A DNA stretch of 64,000 bases from Rusavskia elegans (GCA_011316305.1 SAUG01000052.1:186001-250000), one strand, 5' to 3'. Shown: positions 24,561 to 37,392, numbered from the stretch's first letter. Translations and numbers: made by a program. The notes: a model not told the origin generated them from the letters alone.

Positions 24561-26789
24561 ATGCTATCTTCACGCTTGGCACGATCAGTAAGTCGCATCA
24601 CGTTCCCTCAGAGATCTGGGCCAAATGCTGACCTTGACATCGTCCAGCTACCTCGTGCAAGCCTTCCCTTCTCACGTCTTTCTGCTACCCGCTCCCCTTT
24701 AGTCTCTGCATTCTTGAGACACCAGTCCAATGGCGGAGAAGAAAAAGTCAAGGGCCAGGTTATTGGCATTGATCTCGGTAGGTCAAACTTGTCATGCGCC
24801 GCGACTTCTTCGTATGCATCATCCCTGATCTTCAATTTAGGTACCACCAACTCCGCCGTAGCAATTATGGAAGGCAAACAGCCAAAAATAATAGAGAACT
24901 CCGAAGGTATGATAAGACACAGGACGAACCTGCCCTGCCGGCCGTACTGAATCTACCTATTAGGTACACGGACGACACCTTCTGTCGTTGCTTTTGCACA
25001 GGACGGCGAGCGATTAGTAGGTATATCGGCCAAGCGCCAAGCCGTCGTCAACCCGGAGAACACCCTGTTCGCCACCAAGCGTCTGATCGGACGCAAGTAC
25101 ACGGATGCTGAATGCCAGCGAGACATCAAGGAAGTGCCGTACAAGATAGTACAGCACACCAACGGCGACGCGTGGGTCGAGGCGAGAGGCCAAAAGTACT
25201 CTCCTTCCCAGATTGGTGGCTTCGTCCTGCAGAAAATGAAAGAGACCGCCGAATCATATCTGAACAAGGGCATCAAGAACGGGGTAGTCACCGTCCCGGC
25301 CTATTTCAATGATTCTCAACGACAGGCTACCAAAGACGCCGGTCAAATCGCAGGCTTGAATGTTCTCCGAGTTGTCAACGAGCCCACTGCTGCTGCTTTG
25401 GCGTACGGCTTGGAGAAAGAAGAAGATCGTGTGATAGCCGTCTACGATCTCGGTGGTGGAACATTTGATATCTCTATTCTGGAAATCCAGAAAGGTGTCT
25501 TCGAGGTCAAGTCGACCAACGGTGACACACATCTTGGAGGAGAGGACTTCGATATCAACCTTGTCCGACACCTCGTCCAACAATTCAAGAAAGACTCCGG
25601 TATAGATTTGTCTAACGATCGTATGGCAATCCAACGCATCCGGGAGGCAGCCGAGAAGGCCAAGATTGAACTTTCATCCACACTCCAGACCGACATTAAC
25701 CTACCGTACATCACCGCAGACGCCTCCGGTCCTAAACATATTAATTCGAAAATGTCACGATCGCAACTGGAATCACTCGTGGACCCCTTGATTGGCCGGA
25801 CCATTGATCCCGTGAGGAAAGCACTGAAAGACGCAAACTTGCAAGCCAAGGACATCCAAGAAGTCATTTTGGTTGGAGGTATGACCCGTATGCCCAAGGT
25901 CACCGAATCCGTAAAGAGCATCTTCGGGCGCGATCCGGCCAAGGCTGTGAATCCAGATGAAGCCGTCGCAATTGGGGCCGCGATCCAGGGTGCCGTTTTG
26001 GCTGGCGAGGTCATGGATGTCCTCCTGCTGGATGTAACACCGTTGTCGCTGGGTATTGAGACACTTGGCGGTGTGTTCACTCGCCTTATTAACCGAAACA
26101 CCACGATCCCAACGAAGAAGTCGCAAATATTCTCCACTGCAGCAGACTTCCAGACCGCTGTGGAAATCAAGGTTTACCAAGGCGAGCGTGAGTTGGTGCG
26201 TGACAACAAGCTCCTCGGGAATTTCCAACTCGTTGGGATTCCACCGGCACATCGCGGCGTTCCTCAGGTAGAGGTCACTTTCGACATCGATGCAGATTCG
26301 ATTGTCCATGTTCACGCCAAGGATAAATCAACGAATAAGGACCAGTCAATCACAATCGCGTCTGGCTCGGGTCTCTCGGACAACGAAATCCAAAAAATGG
26401 TGGACGATGCTGAGAGATACGGAGAGCAGGACAAAGAACGGAAATCTGCTATTGAAGCCGCTAATCGCGCTGATAGCGTCCTGAATGATACCGAGAAGGC
26501 TCTCAAGGACTTCGCCGACAAGCTTGACAAGACCGAATCGGACCAGATCAAGGAGAAGATCGCAAGCCTGAGAGAATTCGTGGCAAAGAACCAGACCGGC
26601 GAGGGCACAGCGACAGCGGCTGAGCTCAAAGAAAAGACGGATGAACTGCAGATGGCCAGCCTGAATCTATTCGACAAGATGCACAAGGCAAGGTCAGAGG
26701 AGCAGCCCCAAAGCCCACCACAAGGTGGCGCTAGTGAGACGCCAAATGACGGTCAGCAAGGTGCAGGCGAGGGTGAGAAGAAGCCATGA
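24561..26789 (+). CDS. SSC1: mitochondrial Hsp70 (Ssc1)
   Basis: Four exons (24561-24587, 24648-24777, 24841-24906, 24964-26789) encode 682 residues. This matrix chaperone drives protein import with the TIM23 motor and folds imported proteins. The N-terminus is a basic, Ser/Arg-rich presequence. ATPase signatures are present: [33 protein letters not shown] and [13 protein letters not shown]. The substrate-binding domain follows ([20 protein letters not shown]), then a helical lid with a Gln/Gly/Glu-rich end (AGEGEKKP) instead of the EEVD of cytosolic Hsp70s. Intron 1 (60 bp) is a multiple of three without stops, so retention would lengthen the presequence by 20 residues; its GTAAGT donor, GCTGACC branch site and CAG acceptor argue it is spliced. 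Confidence 0.96.
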
Positions 26790-27400
26790 GCACGGAGCGT
26801 TTCCTGAAAAGCTTTCTCTCTTCGCCGTCTTTTGAGCGTTGTTGGTTCCGCACTGTATCCATATTCCCCGGTGTTCCTGTTGGCTTCTCTGGTAGGGTCT
26901 ATACTTCACATAAGTGTCTTCTCAATCAACCAGAGAGCATTGGCGGATGCAATGTACGAGGCGGCAAACTCTTGTAATTACGACGGGCCATAGATTCGAA
27001 GCACCTCTCTTCTCACAGACACTTTCCGTCTGCCAGTATAGTGGCTGCCGTGTAATATGTCCTTGATAGAAAATGAGCTACCTAGTGACTATTGCCCTCC
27101 TGGTACGGAGAATATAACCCTAGTCACAAAGGATGATAAATTATAAATGCCATCTCCGTCGCTATCAAGACTGCTGTTTCGTATATAACCGTTGTGATTG
27201 GTCAGGCGTTGCGGGTAGGGCGTCTGGGAGATGTTTAGACAATCAACTTCGTGCTAGCTGTTGTCGCAAACAAAGACCCAGAAGCCAGATCTTGAAGCAA
27301 CGCGAGACTACATCTTCGGTCTGCAATTCTATCGTCCTCGTTCTATTGTTTATGCCATAAGGTAGTCCACGGGGCACATTGCTGCTCTTGAACGCCCAAC
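26790..27400. other. intergenic between SSC1 and GVP36
   Basis: 611 bp with the SSC1 3' end and GVP36 promoter. No gene, RNA or repeat recognised. Confidence 0.5.
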
Positions 27401-28634
27401 ATGGACAAGTTCCAAGCGTTTGGCAAAAACATCAGGTATAGTAAAGTTCATCGTTGCCTTTACTTGTGCATCTTGGCCAGTTGCTGATCTCCCATAGCTC
27501 GTCGTTTTCTCCGTTTGCTGCTCGGACACAACAGTATGTGAAGGAGCAGTTCGGTCAGGCCGACGACAAGGTACCTATGCACTATCCAAAAAGCGTTCCT
27601 CAGGTGAAGTGTAGGCTAAGCGGTTGGTCAGACTGAGCTACCCCCTGATTACATTGAGCTCGAGAAACGGGTGGATGCGCTCAAGCAAACGCATCAGAAG
27701 CTGCTCCAGGTGACGTGAGTCTGATGGAGCGCGCAGAGGGCCGTTCGCCGTTGACGAATGTTCTAGCTCTCAGTACTCCAACGAAGCCTACGACTACCCA
27801 CCCAATATCCGGGAATCCTTCAACGACCTCGGTCGTACCATCGCCGACAAAGTCAACCTGCTGGGCAAAGCAAATTCTCCGGCAGATGTGCAGCACGCCT
27901 TTACTGCTCCTCCCTCAGCCAAACCGCAGCCCAAGACGTTCAACCACGCCATCGCCCGAGCTTCTCTTGCTGGGTCACAGCTCCTCAACGAGACCCGCAC
28001 GGCGGGTGGTGAGGATCCACTAGCCACGGCGTTGGAGAAGTATGCATTGGCCGAGGAAAAGGTTGGGGAGGCCCGCCTAGCGCAGGATGCCCAGATTCAG
28101 AGCCGCTTTTTGGCAGGATGGAGTACCACCCTGAATACCAACCTCATGTTTGCCACACGAGCGCGTCGAAGCGTCGAGAACGCGCGGCTTAGTTTGGACG
28201 CAACCAAGGCCAAGGCCAAAACGGGCGGGGCGAGGGGAATGAACCCCGACGATGAGATGGGGGAAGAAATGAGGGCCGTCATCGAACAGAAAGAAGATGA
28301 ATTCGTCGCTCAGACTGAAGAAGCGGTGGGGGTCATGAAAAACGTATGTTGGCTCCAAAGTTCATATCCGACAACGGTCAATTACAATATTATTGACCGC
28401 GGGGTTTGCAATCGTAGGTCCTCGACACACCGGAACCGCTCCGGAATCTGGCGGACCTAATCGCCGCCCAACTGGAGTACCACAAGAAAGCGTACGAGAT
28501 CCTCAGCGAGCTAGCGCCCGTGGTCGACGGACTGCAGGTGGAACAAGAGGTAGGTGCCGAAGCCCTCGGTGCAATAATCACGCTCATGTGTTTGAATCCA
28601 GGCCAGCTATCGGAAGAGCCGCGAAGGCGCTTGA
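27401..28634 (+). CDS. GVP36: BAR-domain protein Gvp36
   Basis: Six exons (27401-27435, 27498-27570, 27632-27714, 27767-28343, 28418-28549, 28602-28634) encode 310 residues. Gvp36 is a peripheral BAR protein of Golgi and endocytic vesicles that senses or bends membranes. Conserved blocks: SPFAARTQQYVKEQFGQADD, TELPPDYIELEKRVDALKQ, SQYSNEAYDYPPNIRESFND, and the long helix running through ALEKYALAEEKVGEARLAQD into the second-half helices (LADLIAAQLEYHKKAYEILS). The protein ends shortly after the BAR domain (ASYRKSREGA). All five introns are 52-74 bp with agreeing phases. Intact and of normal size. Confidence 0.93.
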
Positions 28635-30329
28635 ACGTCATGCAACCTGTTTCAAGCGAGCTTTCCAATTCCATATTCTTTTCCCGCTTCCAAGGTTCTG
28701 TTGCGGTGTTCTGTAAAGGGTCGGCCTTGGGAGGGACTGAATGCAGGCGTTGTTGATATAGCCACGAAGATGATGGTACCATGGTCTGGTGTTTTATTAT
28801 TCTATACTCGACGAAAGGGTGTGAAGGGCGAGCCTTGTCTCAGATGGCCACCTGACTCGTGTAGCTCATGATTCAAGTAAGACACTGACGCGGACGACCA
28901 TGCTTGAGGACGAGTATCGTTAATCGTCGATGCACCTCTCCTGCAGCACCGGGTAAGAGGTTAGAATCCTGGTCCAATCATCTTGCACGCTACAATCGGG
29001 ACGAGTGTATCTGCTGTCTGATATCATACAACGAAGGTCTCCGGTGCAGATGGCAATCCTTTTCCTCAAGACCGTGCAACAGCAGGGCCAATGATAGTTT
29101 AGTGCAATCAAGGTGCAACGGTTTTCGACATGGTCCAGGCTTCTTCCTGACCGTCTCTTTCTCCCCTTGCCTCCCTTGTTCTCTCCAAGTAGTAAGGTAA
29201 AGTAGACTGAGGTAACCACTTGCGTGTCGCTTCCGCTTAAGTTCATTGCAGTGCTGGACCCGTGGACCCTGCCTATTTGGCTTACTACTTACTACTTACT
29301 ACTTACTAGTTCCCTGCCGACTTACTACTACCGACATGATACATCAACTTACAGCATCTGTTTACCACGCGAGGATTCTGCTGCAAAGACGCCACCATTA
29401 TTAATTGGGCATCCAACTTGATCTTCGATTCTTCGTTCCGGCTGTTGCTTCCGGAGCAAGGGAAGCCTACCACTCGCCCTGTACTGTAGTGTCCTACCTT
29501 CTTCCAGCGGGTATCCACGCTAGTCGTTACTTGACACCATCGCTGCCGTTATTCTTCACCCTCGCCACCCTACCCATCCTCTCAATAAACACACACCCTT
29601 CTACCGCTAGGCTTCCGGGCCTCATTACGCTCCATCATCTTTCCCTATCAAGCGCCGAGCCCATCCTTTGCCTGGACACCATCACCACGGTGTGTATTCT
29701 TCGTGGCCTGCACGGCTACTCACCAACTTTGGACGGCCACTTGCTGACTTACGACCAGATCTCACATCTGTGACCCCCTTCCTGCCGCCCGAATCATTCA
29801 CCACGCTCTCGATGACGTGCATTGGCTCCATTGTAATACAGTCACACTTTATTTGCTCGCAATAATATCCGTGCCCGGCATAGAGCTCGGTTTCACATTC
29901 GGCACCGCCGTTACTACTGCCTTTCCCCAGAGACTTGGTGGCCTCAGCTTGTTTGCCCATCAGATCCGCGGCAGTCTCCAGCTTTGCCCATCGGGATCCC
30001 TCCATCCAAATCCTTCACGGTTAGCGGAAGTACTCTACTGCGGCCTTGCAGCCAAGCAACGCTTCTCACAAGACCTCTTCTGTCGGGTTGGCACGGCGGA
30101 GCCTTACACCCGGATCGTTTGCTGCTTGCACCTCGAGTGCGGTGGTCTTGTATTACTCTTGATACATCCCTTGCGTCCCCTCTGCAATCTCGTGTCACAT
30201 CAGAGAGCATTCACTTGTCCTCTTTCCTTCATCGATTTTGACAGTTAGGAACCTTCTCCTGTCTCTCATTCAATGCAGCATCACCACAACGGGGCATAGA
30301 CCGCGCTTTCCAGTACCACGTTGTCAAAC
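28635..30329. other. 1.7-kb gene-free region upstream of the PAS gene
   Basis: Plus-strand open frames are short, mutually overlapping and without family resemblance. The second half is pyrimidine-rich, which would suit a long 5' leader with upstream ORFs for the PAS-protein gene. It includes the CTTACTA repeat. Confidence 0.45.
29281..29308. repeat. heptanucleotide microsatellite (CTTACTA)x4
   Basis: Four perfect tandem copies of CTTACTA, read directly from the sequence, about 1 kb before the PAS gene. Confidence 0.95.
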
Positions 30330-32197
30330 ATGGAGACTACATTCATATCGATCCATGGTATGTCAGTTGCGCCTCTGGCGCTCGAACAGCGGTGATTTGG
30401 CCGAGTTGCTAAGGATTTCGCTTTCCAGATCTGTCGCTTGATGCTCGACTCCTATATACCTCTCAGTCCATTGTGGATATACTTGGCTACACCCCTCAGG
30501 ACGTTGTGGGCAAATCCTGTTGGGAGTATTTTCACCCTGACGAAATACCTTTCGCTAGGGCAGTTCACGGTCGTGGCGTTCAGTTGGACAAGGCCGCCGT
30601 ACTCAACTACTGTCAGATCAAGAACAAGGATGGGCGGTGGGTAGGATGTGAATGCGTGTTCACAATCGTACATGATGTGATCATCGCCTGCACTAGTATC
30701 TTTCGGAGGGGTGCCAACAGCCAAAGTAAGATACCTGCGGTTGTGCCCCTGTGGAGCATAGCGTTACTAAGTATGGTCTCAGAGAGAGCCACAGCAGCAC
30801 CAGTGATCCGTCGGTTATTTTCGTCTTCGCCTCAAGATCCACGCTACCACATGCTTTCGTACATCTCGAACAAATTCTCCCAAGAAATACCCCGAAACGT
30901 ACACGAACCCCGAGCGGCTCTTTTTCTCAACCGCTTTACCCGAACATTGACCATCATGTATGCCACGAATGGGCTTGCTGACATCTTGGGGATCACTGCG
31001 GAAGAACTGAATGGAAAGAGCTTCTATTATTGCATACAAGAGAACTGCCTGAACGAAGCCATCAAGTGCCTGGAGAGCGCCAAGGCCAATGACTCGATTG
31101 CTTATCTACGTTTCTGGTTCAGGGACCCTCGACAGGATGATCCTTCCGATCGAGACGAACGGATGACAGATGTTAATAGCAGTGGCGATGAGGACGAAGG
31201 CGGCGTCCACCTAAGCGAATTGATGGATGAGGACGGTAGCGAAAATGCTGTTACGACGGGTTCTTCGAACATGGGATCTTCACGAGGCGCAAGCTCGACG
31301 GAGCGGTCTTCCGTCGAGCCTAATTACAATCCTCATGGACAGTCAAACAACGTGGATCCGAACTCCCGGTCATCATCGGGTAACAGTACCGATCTCGGTG
31401 GGAACAGCAGCGAGGCGATCTTCGATCGGCCGACGGCGGCTCAATCCTCTTCGTCCTCATTCTCGCTTCCAAGTCCCGAACGTGACATGCCATCTTTCCA
31501 GCAGTGTCAGATCGAACTGGAAGCAGTTGTCTCATGCGCATCGGACGGACTGGTGGTTGTTCTCCGCAAAGCTAGGCCGACGATACCGCAGGTACCAGGT
31601 CCTGTGGCCGAGCCGGTGGAGCACCCGTACAGAAATGGCCTATTCGCGTCACCTTGGGCCACTGAACCATATATGCCGCCTCCGCAACAACGGCCTCTTC
31701 ACGGAGAACATAACTTGTACCAGCCCAATGTGGCACTTCAATCCACGGCCGCGCAGGCAGGACTGCCTACCGCTCAACCCGTGCAAGGCCCTGCCACATC
31801 AACTGACTTCATGAACACCATTCGGGAGGTTGCCGTGTTTGCTTGGGCGTTGACGGGTATCAATGGATCCCTGTCTCAGTACAGCCGGGGCAAGCCAAGT
31901 GGTGAATCTCAGCCGCCCGAAGGCATGCCAGTATGGAACGCCCGGCCAAGTGCTGGACCAGGTGGCGAGGGGACGGGCAGATCGGATGCACACATCAACG
32001 GCAATATCCCACGGGAGCCTTACGACCATTACCGCAGTCTTGGGGACGATAGGCGCCAGAACCACCACGAACGTTATGATGGGTGGCAGCAGGAACCATA
32101 TGCGTACCATCACCAGCAGCCAATGGTCCCTAACGGGGTTAATGGCCATTCCATCCGAATCGGTAGCCACAACCCAAGATACAACAGTCACATGTGA
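30330..32197 (+). CDS. two-PAS-domain protein of unknown output
   Basis: Three exons (30330-30357, 30429-30725, 30783-32197) encode 579 residues. The first PAS fold starts at the N-terminus (METTFISIHDLSLDARLLYT, SIVDILGYTPQDVVGKSCWE, FHPDEIPFARAVHGRGV, with GRWVGCECVFTIVHDVII). A second PAS-like segment follows EPRAALFLNRFTRTLTIMYA and DILGITAEELNGKSFYYCI. The rest is Ser/Asn/Gly-rich and disordered, with no GATA finger, kinase or other output domain. That separates it from WC-1/WC-2 photoreceptor regulators, although the PAS folds are of that general style. Intron 2 (57 bp) is a multiple of three without stops. A sensor or adaptor role is inferred only. Confidence 0.85.
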
Positions 32198-32893
32198 TGA
32201 ATTTCGAAAGGATCCGCATCGGACCGCACCTTCTCTTTCAACGATTCTGATTTCCACGCGTCTGACGAGCAGACCAATCTTGCCTTGTATTTGTGGGAGG
32301 CTGTTTGGTTCGACTGTCATATGCGGCGTTACGGCTCTGCAGGAAAGATACACACTTTAGCGAGATGCTGTCTTTTCGAAGCATTCTGGCAGCATAAGAG
32401 CGAGCGGTCTGGGGGCTACGCTGGAACGGAAGGGGCAATCCAGCCCAGGCAGACGAATGATCGGCTTCACGGGTGTACTTCTGGATTGGAGAAATATTGG
32501 CAGAGCAGCATTATGCCTCCATGTTGGCCCCTGTTGCGGTTGTGATGAGTGCATGTAGCGGGATGAATGATCGTTGACGCGGTAGATTAGCAGAATTCCA
32601 ATGACTTATCGGACTAAGTATACTCTGGAAAGGATTTTACTATGTGTTTGGCAGCGCCCATGATATTTCCATCGGTTCCCCCGAGTGCCCCTGGGTTAAG
32701 ATGAGTCATCAGTCCAGGCTCCACATGTGGCTAGATTCGAAGTTTGAAGTTTGCCACCGAAGCGGCCGCCACTATCCGATTTGTAGCCGCACAATGATAA
32801 TGTTAAGATAATGCTCACGACGGTGGTGACGGCTTTTTCAACAACAGCACCTCGAGGAAGAAGCCGCCCTGTATATTTACGAATTCTCTGCAC
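32198..32893. other. intergenic between the PAS gene and TIF35
   Basis: About 0.7 kb with no recognised gene; contains the TIF35 promoter. Confidence 0.5.
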
Positions 32894-34056
32894 ATGTCCA
32901 AAATAGCCAAGTGAGCCTGTTTGCGCGCTCCTCGCTGACTTCAAGGACATGCAAAACATCTCGACTGACAACCTTCACACAGCCGCCCTGACTGGGCTGA
33001 CGACGAAGAATTCGACGACCCCACCGCCCTTCCCCCGCCAACCATCACAACGAACAAAGACGGCACCAAGACCAAAATCTCCTACTCCTTCAACGACGCC
33101 GGCAAAAAAGTCAAACTCACCCAACGGATCCGCGAAACCGTCGTCCGTGAAGCCGTCCCGCCCCGAGTCGCCGCACGACGCGAATGGGCCAAATTCGGTC
33201 TCGAAAAGGGTCATCCCGTGGGCCCGAGCTTCGATACCACCAGCGTCGGTGAAAACATCATCTTCCGGCCCAGCGTCACCTGGAAGCGGGACAAGCAGGA
33301 AGGCAAGGATGTCAAAGAGGGGGACGGCGGCGTCGTGCCTGGCGGTGGGATCGATACAGGAAGCTTGAAGCAGCAACTGAAGGATAAGAAGGTCAAGTGT
33401 CGAATCTGTGACGGGGAACATTACACAATGAAGTGTCCGTTCAAAGACACCTTGGCGCCGGACGGAGTGGATGGGGCTGTGGGTGGGGCGGCTGGGGGAA
33501 CAGATGGAATGGATGGTGATGCGGCGGGGTCAAAGGAGGGTGGTTTGGGCACGGCGAGTGGGGTGTATGTGCCCGTTCATTTGAGGAAGGGGGCCGCAGG
33601 AGCGACGGGGGAGAAGATGGGTGGGAAATACGAGAGGGATGACTTGGCTACTTTGCGGGTTACAAACGTGAGTGCGCCCACGTTCCAATTAGCTGCTGGA
33701 CGCTGGATCGGCATGAATTCGGCGAGCACCCAGGCTAACAGAAGCCTTTTTCCTTGGGCACAGGTGTCCGAAATGGCAGAAGAGAACGATCTCCGCGAAA
33801 TCTTCGAGCGCTTCGGCCGCGTCACCCGCGTCTTCTTGGCCAAAGATCGAGAAACGGGGAGAGCGAAGGGTTTTGCGTTCATCAGTTTCCAGGACAGAAC
33901 CGATGCGGCCAAGGCGTGTGAGAAGATTGATGGCTGTGAGTTTGATTACCCTCATTTTCCTGTATGTATACTTGATTTCTTTTTACTGACCATGAACACC
34001 CAGACGGCTTCGGGCATTTGATTCTCCGAGTCGAATTTGCGAAGAGAGCTACATAG
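32894..34056 (+). CDS. TIF35: translation initiation factor eIF3 subunit g
   Basis: Four exons (32894-32910, 32983-33667, 33764-33935, 34004-34056) encode 308 residues. eIF3g is an RNA-binding subunit of eIF3 that acts in scanning and re-initiation on the 40S ribosome. N-terminal family block: [18 protein letters not shown] and [21 protein letters not shown] zinc knuckle is visible ([15 protein letters not shown]), then a Gly-rich linker and [11 protein letters not shown]. The C-terminal RRM runs from LRVTN across intron 2 into [20 protein letters not shown], with RNP1 as KGFAFISF and an end block [13 protein letters not shown]. Intron 2 (96 bp) has no in-frame stop and would insert 32 residues inside the first RRM strand if retained. 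Confidence 0.96.
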
Positions 34057-35146
34057 ACCGGATACTCTGGAACGTTTGCATGCGCTGGTTGTCGAGATGA
34101 GGTTGAGGCAGTGGAGTTGGGCGTATGCATATCATGGTGTCTCCAAAAAGACATGGAAATACCTAGGACATGAGATCCAGGACCTATTGGCTTGTTTCAA
34201 GAAACCCCCGTGTGGATCCGGGTCTACCATCTCGTCGGTATCTCTATTTATTAAAAACAAGTTCATCATATACTTACGGTCGAGTATAGAATCTCTCCCG
34301 GCATCTACGAGTTTGTTTCGTCAGTCACAAAACATCCAAGACGTGTGCGAGTGTTTCTTTAAGACAAGAGCATGTTTCCAGCCTTCAGGCCTCTGAGAAG
34401 ATCGTGAAACCTTGGACCTAGCTTTTCCCTTGATGGAGTGCTCTAACGAGGAAGGGAAGCCCGTGAAATCATGTTTCGTCTACTACATTCTGCTTTCGCT
34501 TGTTGATTCCTATATAACACCACGATTCCATCTTCGTACCTTGTTATTTTCCCCTGCGGTCCGTACACTCACTCCTAGGACCCCAACCGATCAAACAATA
34601 TAATTATTCCAATGGACGGTTTGATTCTTCTCAGATGACAGATTAGCTAAAAGCCTCCAGGATGATTTTCGTTTCCTTCCGAATAGGGGCGTCGTTGCCA
34701 AGAGGGTTCCAATCTCACTCCGTGTGACTCATGGTCAGTTCTCCTCCAGATGACTCCTATTAAAGATCCTTGCTTCGGCCCCCCGTGTGAGAGCGACCTT
34801 GCTTGTCTTTTGGGACCAAGGAAGGGTCTCGCCTACTTGTTGTTCGTGTTTGATAACCGTCCTGGTATCGATATGTTCGCATCGTGTCAGGGACGGCAGG
34901 CTCCGCAGCAAGAGTGTATATGAACTTTTGTCATGTATATATCTACAGGGACTGGTATGTACATCCGTCAGTTACCTTCATGACCGTTTCGCCTCTTTTC
35001 TGGGCCCCCTTCTCGACCGGTCTCATTGGCTCCCAATATAACTCCTGTCTCATGATTCATTAATTCGTCACATCGTGCCCTTTAAATAGATTCCGCCATG
35101 ATCCCTCTCAGGACATTCGCTCCACTCCTCACATGTACATCACCAC
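34057..35146. other. 1.1-kb intergenic, convergent
   Basis: Between the TIF35 and ARG2 3' ends. AT-rich patches near 34240-34270 and 34590-34610. No gene, RNA or repeat recognised. Confidence 0.5.
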
Positions 35147-37392
35147 TCAGTCAATCACGCCCTTGTTGTCCGCCCAACTGGGTACAACCCCCCTACAAAC
35201 ACTCTCATAGTCTCCAAACACCCCCTTTCCCTCTCCCGCTTGTACTCCCTCCGTCGTCCAAAACATCGTCCAATTGCTATCCGGAATTTTCCACGTCCCC
35301 CTCGCCCTCTCGAAATACCACTTGTTCACGGGATTGTCCCGCCGACTCCTCCAGCACACCCCGTCAGGGAAACATGTCCTCACCATGGCCTTGAAGACGA
35401 TATCGGCGACACCGCCTGCGCCTTGACTGCGCTTGAGGACGGCGAATTTGTCGAGATAGGGAACCATGATGGAGGGGTTGCTTGGAGGCGATTCCCAGGT
35501 CAGGAGAGCGCCGCCTTCGTATTCGCCGGCGATGATGATGCCTGCAATGCGGTTTTCTATCCGCGAGAGATAGTGTGGGATGTCCAGTTCGCGGTTGAAG
35601 CTGTCTTCGATGAGGTGAATGAGGCGGGAGAGGTCAAGGCGGGGATCAGAGAGTGAGATGGAGGGGCTGGAGGGGGAGGGGGGTTGCCAGGGGTGGATTC
35701 GGGGATCAGGCATAATGCTGATGGGCATGCCACGTTTGAAGAAGGTGGCTGGATTGATGAAGGTTGTTTGGTCTGGTGTCGAGATGGGCTGCTGGGTTCG
35801 CTTAAGGGGCAGCGAGGATGAAAAGTCGGGCTTGTCGGTAAGCAGGTTGTGGATGAGCGCATTCCGCTGTCTCCTTGTGCCTACGCCAGGGGTTGAGAAA
35901 GAATCTTGGGAGCTTCGATCAAAGTTTGCCGCTTTTTGGGGTGTCGTCAAAAGACCGGATGATGACGGCGGTAGTATTGCCAAAGTATCACGGAGCAGCT
36001 CCAAGTTCTGCAGATGGACTTTCGCTTGGCCTGAAACATGACTGGAGATTGTTGATAATCCCGGCTTGGTAGACTCCGCGTTGACGGCGAAGCTCGATTG
36101 AGCTCCCCAAAAAGCAGAGATAGGATTGCTTGAGGTGAGCATTGACGGAGGTTCCTCCTCTGAGATCGAACGCGTTTCTGTCTCATTCGGTTCTAATTTG
36201 CCCGCGGTAAGACTCGACAGCTCAGCCTTGATGGCATCATACTCCTGCTCCAGGTTGATGAAGATGTGGCATTGGTCCTGCTTGTCTCTAGCTGGTATAC
36301 CCCCGAGAGGATCCAGTATGATAATCCTATCGAGCGAGATTTCCTTCTGCATAGATGAGACTTTCTCAGTAGCCGCCTGAGGATCGGATTCTAAAAGGAC
36401 ACCAGGTCTTAGGCCTGCGAAATCTTGGGTCAAAGCTAACATTGCCTCATCCGCTGGTACATGGACCAGGGCCTGAGTCGTCGAACTGAACGCAATTGGC
36501 ACGACAACAGGAATTTTTCCTTTCCGCAAAGGATTGAGGATGAGGTTTCGATTAGTGATGTGGGTGCCGCTCCTGATTTTGACAGAGGACCGAACCCCTT
36601 CGTTGACGTCGGTTGTGATAAGAACGTTGTCGAGGCGCCTTGCGCCACGTCCCCCATGTTCATCAATTGCAGCAGCCACACGATCGGTTTGTTCGATAGC
36701 CGATCTTCGTATGCTGGGATCGTTGTTCTGCATTTTCTTCTCGCTATCGACGACAACTACGCTGCTCATGCCTAGACGACTCAATTGGACCAGGGTGAGT
36801 CCTACAGCTCGCAAGGTACGGTCGTCGATTGCTTGCGGGTCCCGAATTTTGACAAGAGCTGTATGGAGTGGTCCGGCGATCTTATCCACGTACTGGGCCT
36901 TGCGGGGTCCTTGTTCGAAGACGGGACTTTGATCGACTGCACGAATCGGCACATATAGATTCCCCAGGTTAACACCAACATCATCTTTCCGTTCCTCACT
37001 TGGTACCGGTTGAGGTTTCTCGGGCTTTTCTGAACGAAACCTCGAAAGATATGTCTTGGCTTCCCGTTTGGTTGCTGTAGCGCCTAAAACATCGAGAAAC
37101 AATTCCTTGAACGGTCAATGGTTGGACGTAACATTCGGCAAACATTGTTCACCTTGGTAACTAAATCTTCGCGCTTTCGTTTGCTTGCGCCAGCCGAAAG
37201 ATCCGAGCCATACTTGGCTCTTGGCCTTGGGTCCTCCGCACTGCTACTCAATGGTAGCGATAAAGCCGCTCTTGGGCCAACCACATTGATACCGTGAGGC
37301 CGTACTGAACAGGTCGGATGTCGAAGTAAACGGCACGTTTCCCTCAGCGCGGTCGTCCTGCATTGGAGGAAAGCACCAGGACGAATTCTCAT
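35147..37392 (-). CDS. ARG2: N-acetylglutamate synthase, mitochondrial (Arg2)
   Basis: Two exons (37392-37153, 37105-35147) with a 47-bp intron encode 732 residues. Arg2 makes N-acetylglutamate from glutamate and acetyl-CoA, the first step of arginine synthesis, in the mitochondrial matrix. The N-terminus is a basic presequence (MRIRPGAFLQCRTTALRETC). The amino-acid-kinase-like half includes ELFLDVLGATATKREAKTYL, GLTLVQLSRLGMSSVVVVD and IIILDPLGGIPARDKQDQCH. The C-terminal GNAT half contains AGIIIAGEYEGGALLTWESP, LDKFAVLKRSQGAGGVADIV and NKWYFERARGTWKIP. An ATG start at 37392 is preferred to the upstream in-frame GTG. It shares its upstream region with the dehydrogenase gene. Confidence 0.94.

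Noticed and set aside
35619..36041. Plus-strand frames antisense to ARG2
   Set aside because: Mirror frames of a long conserved exon.
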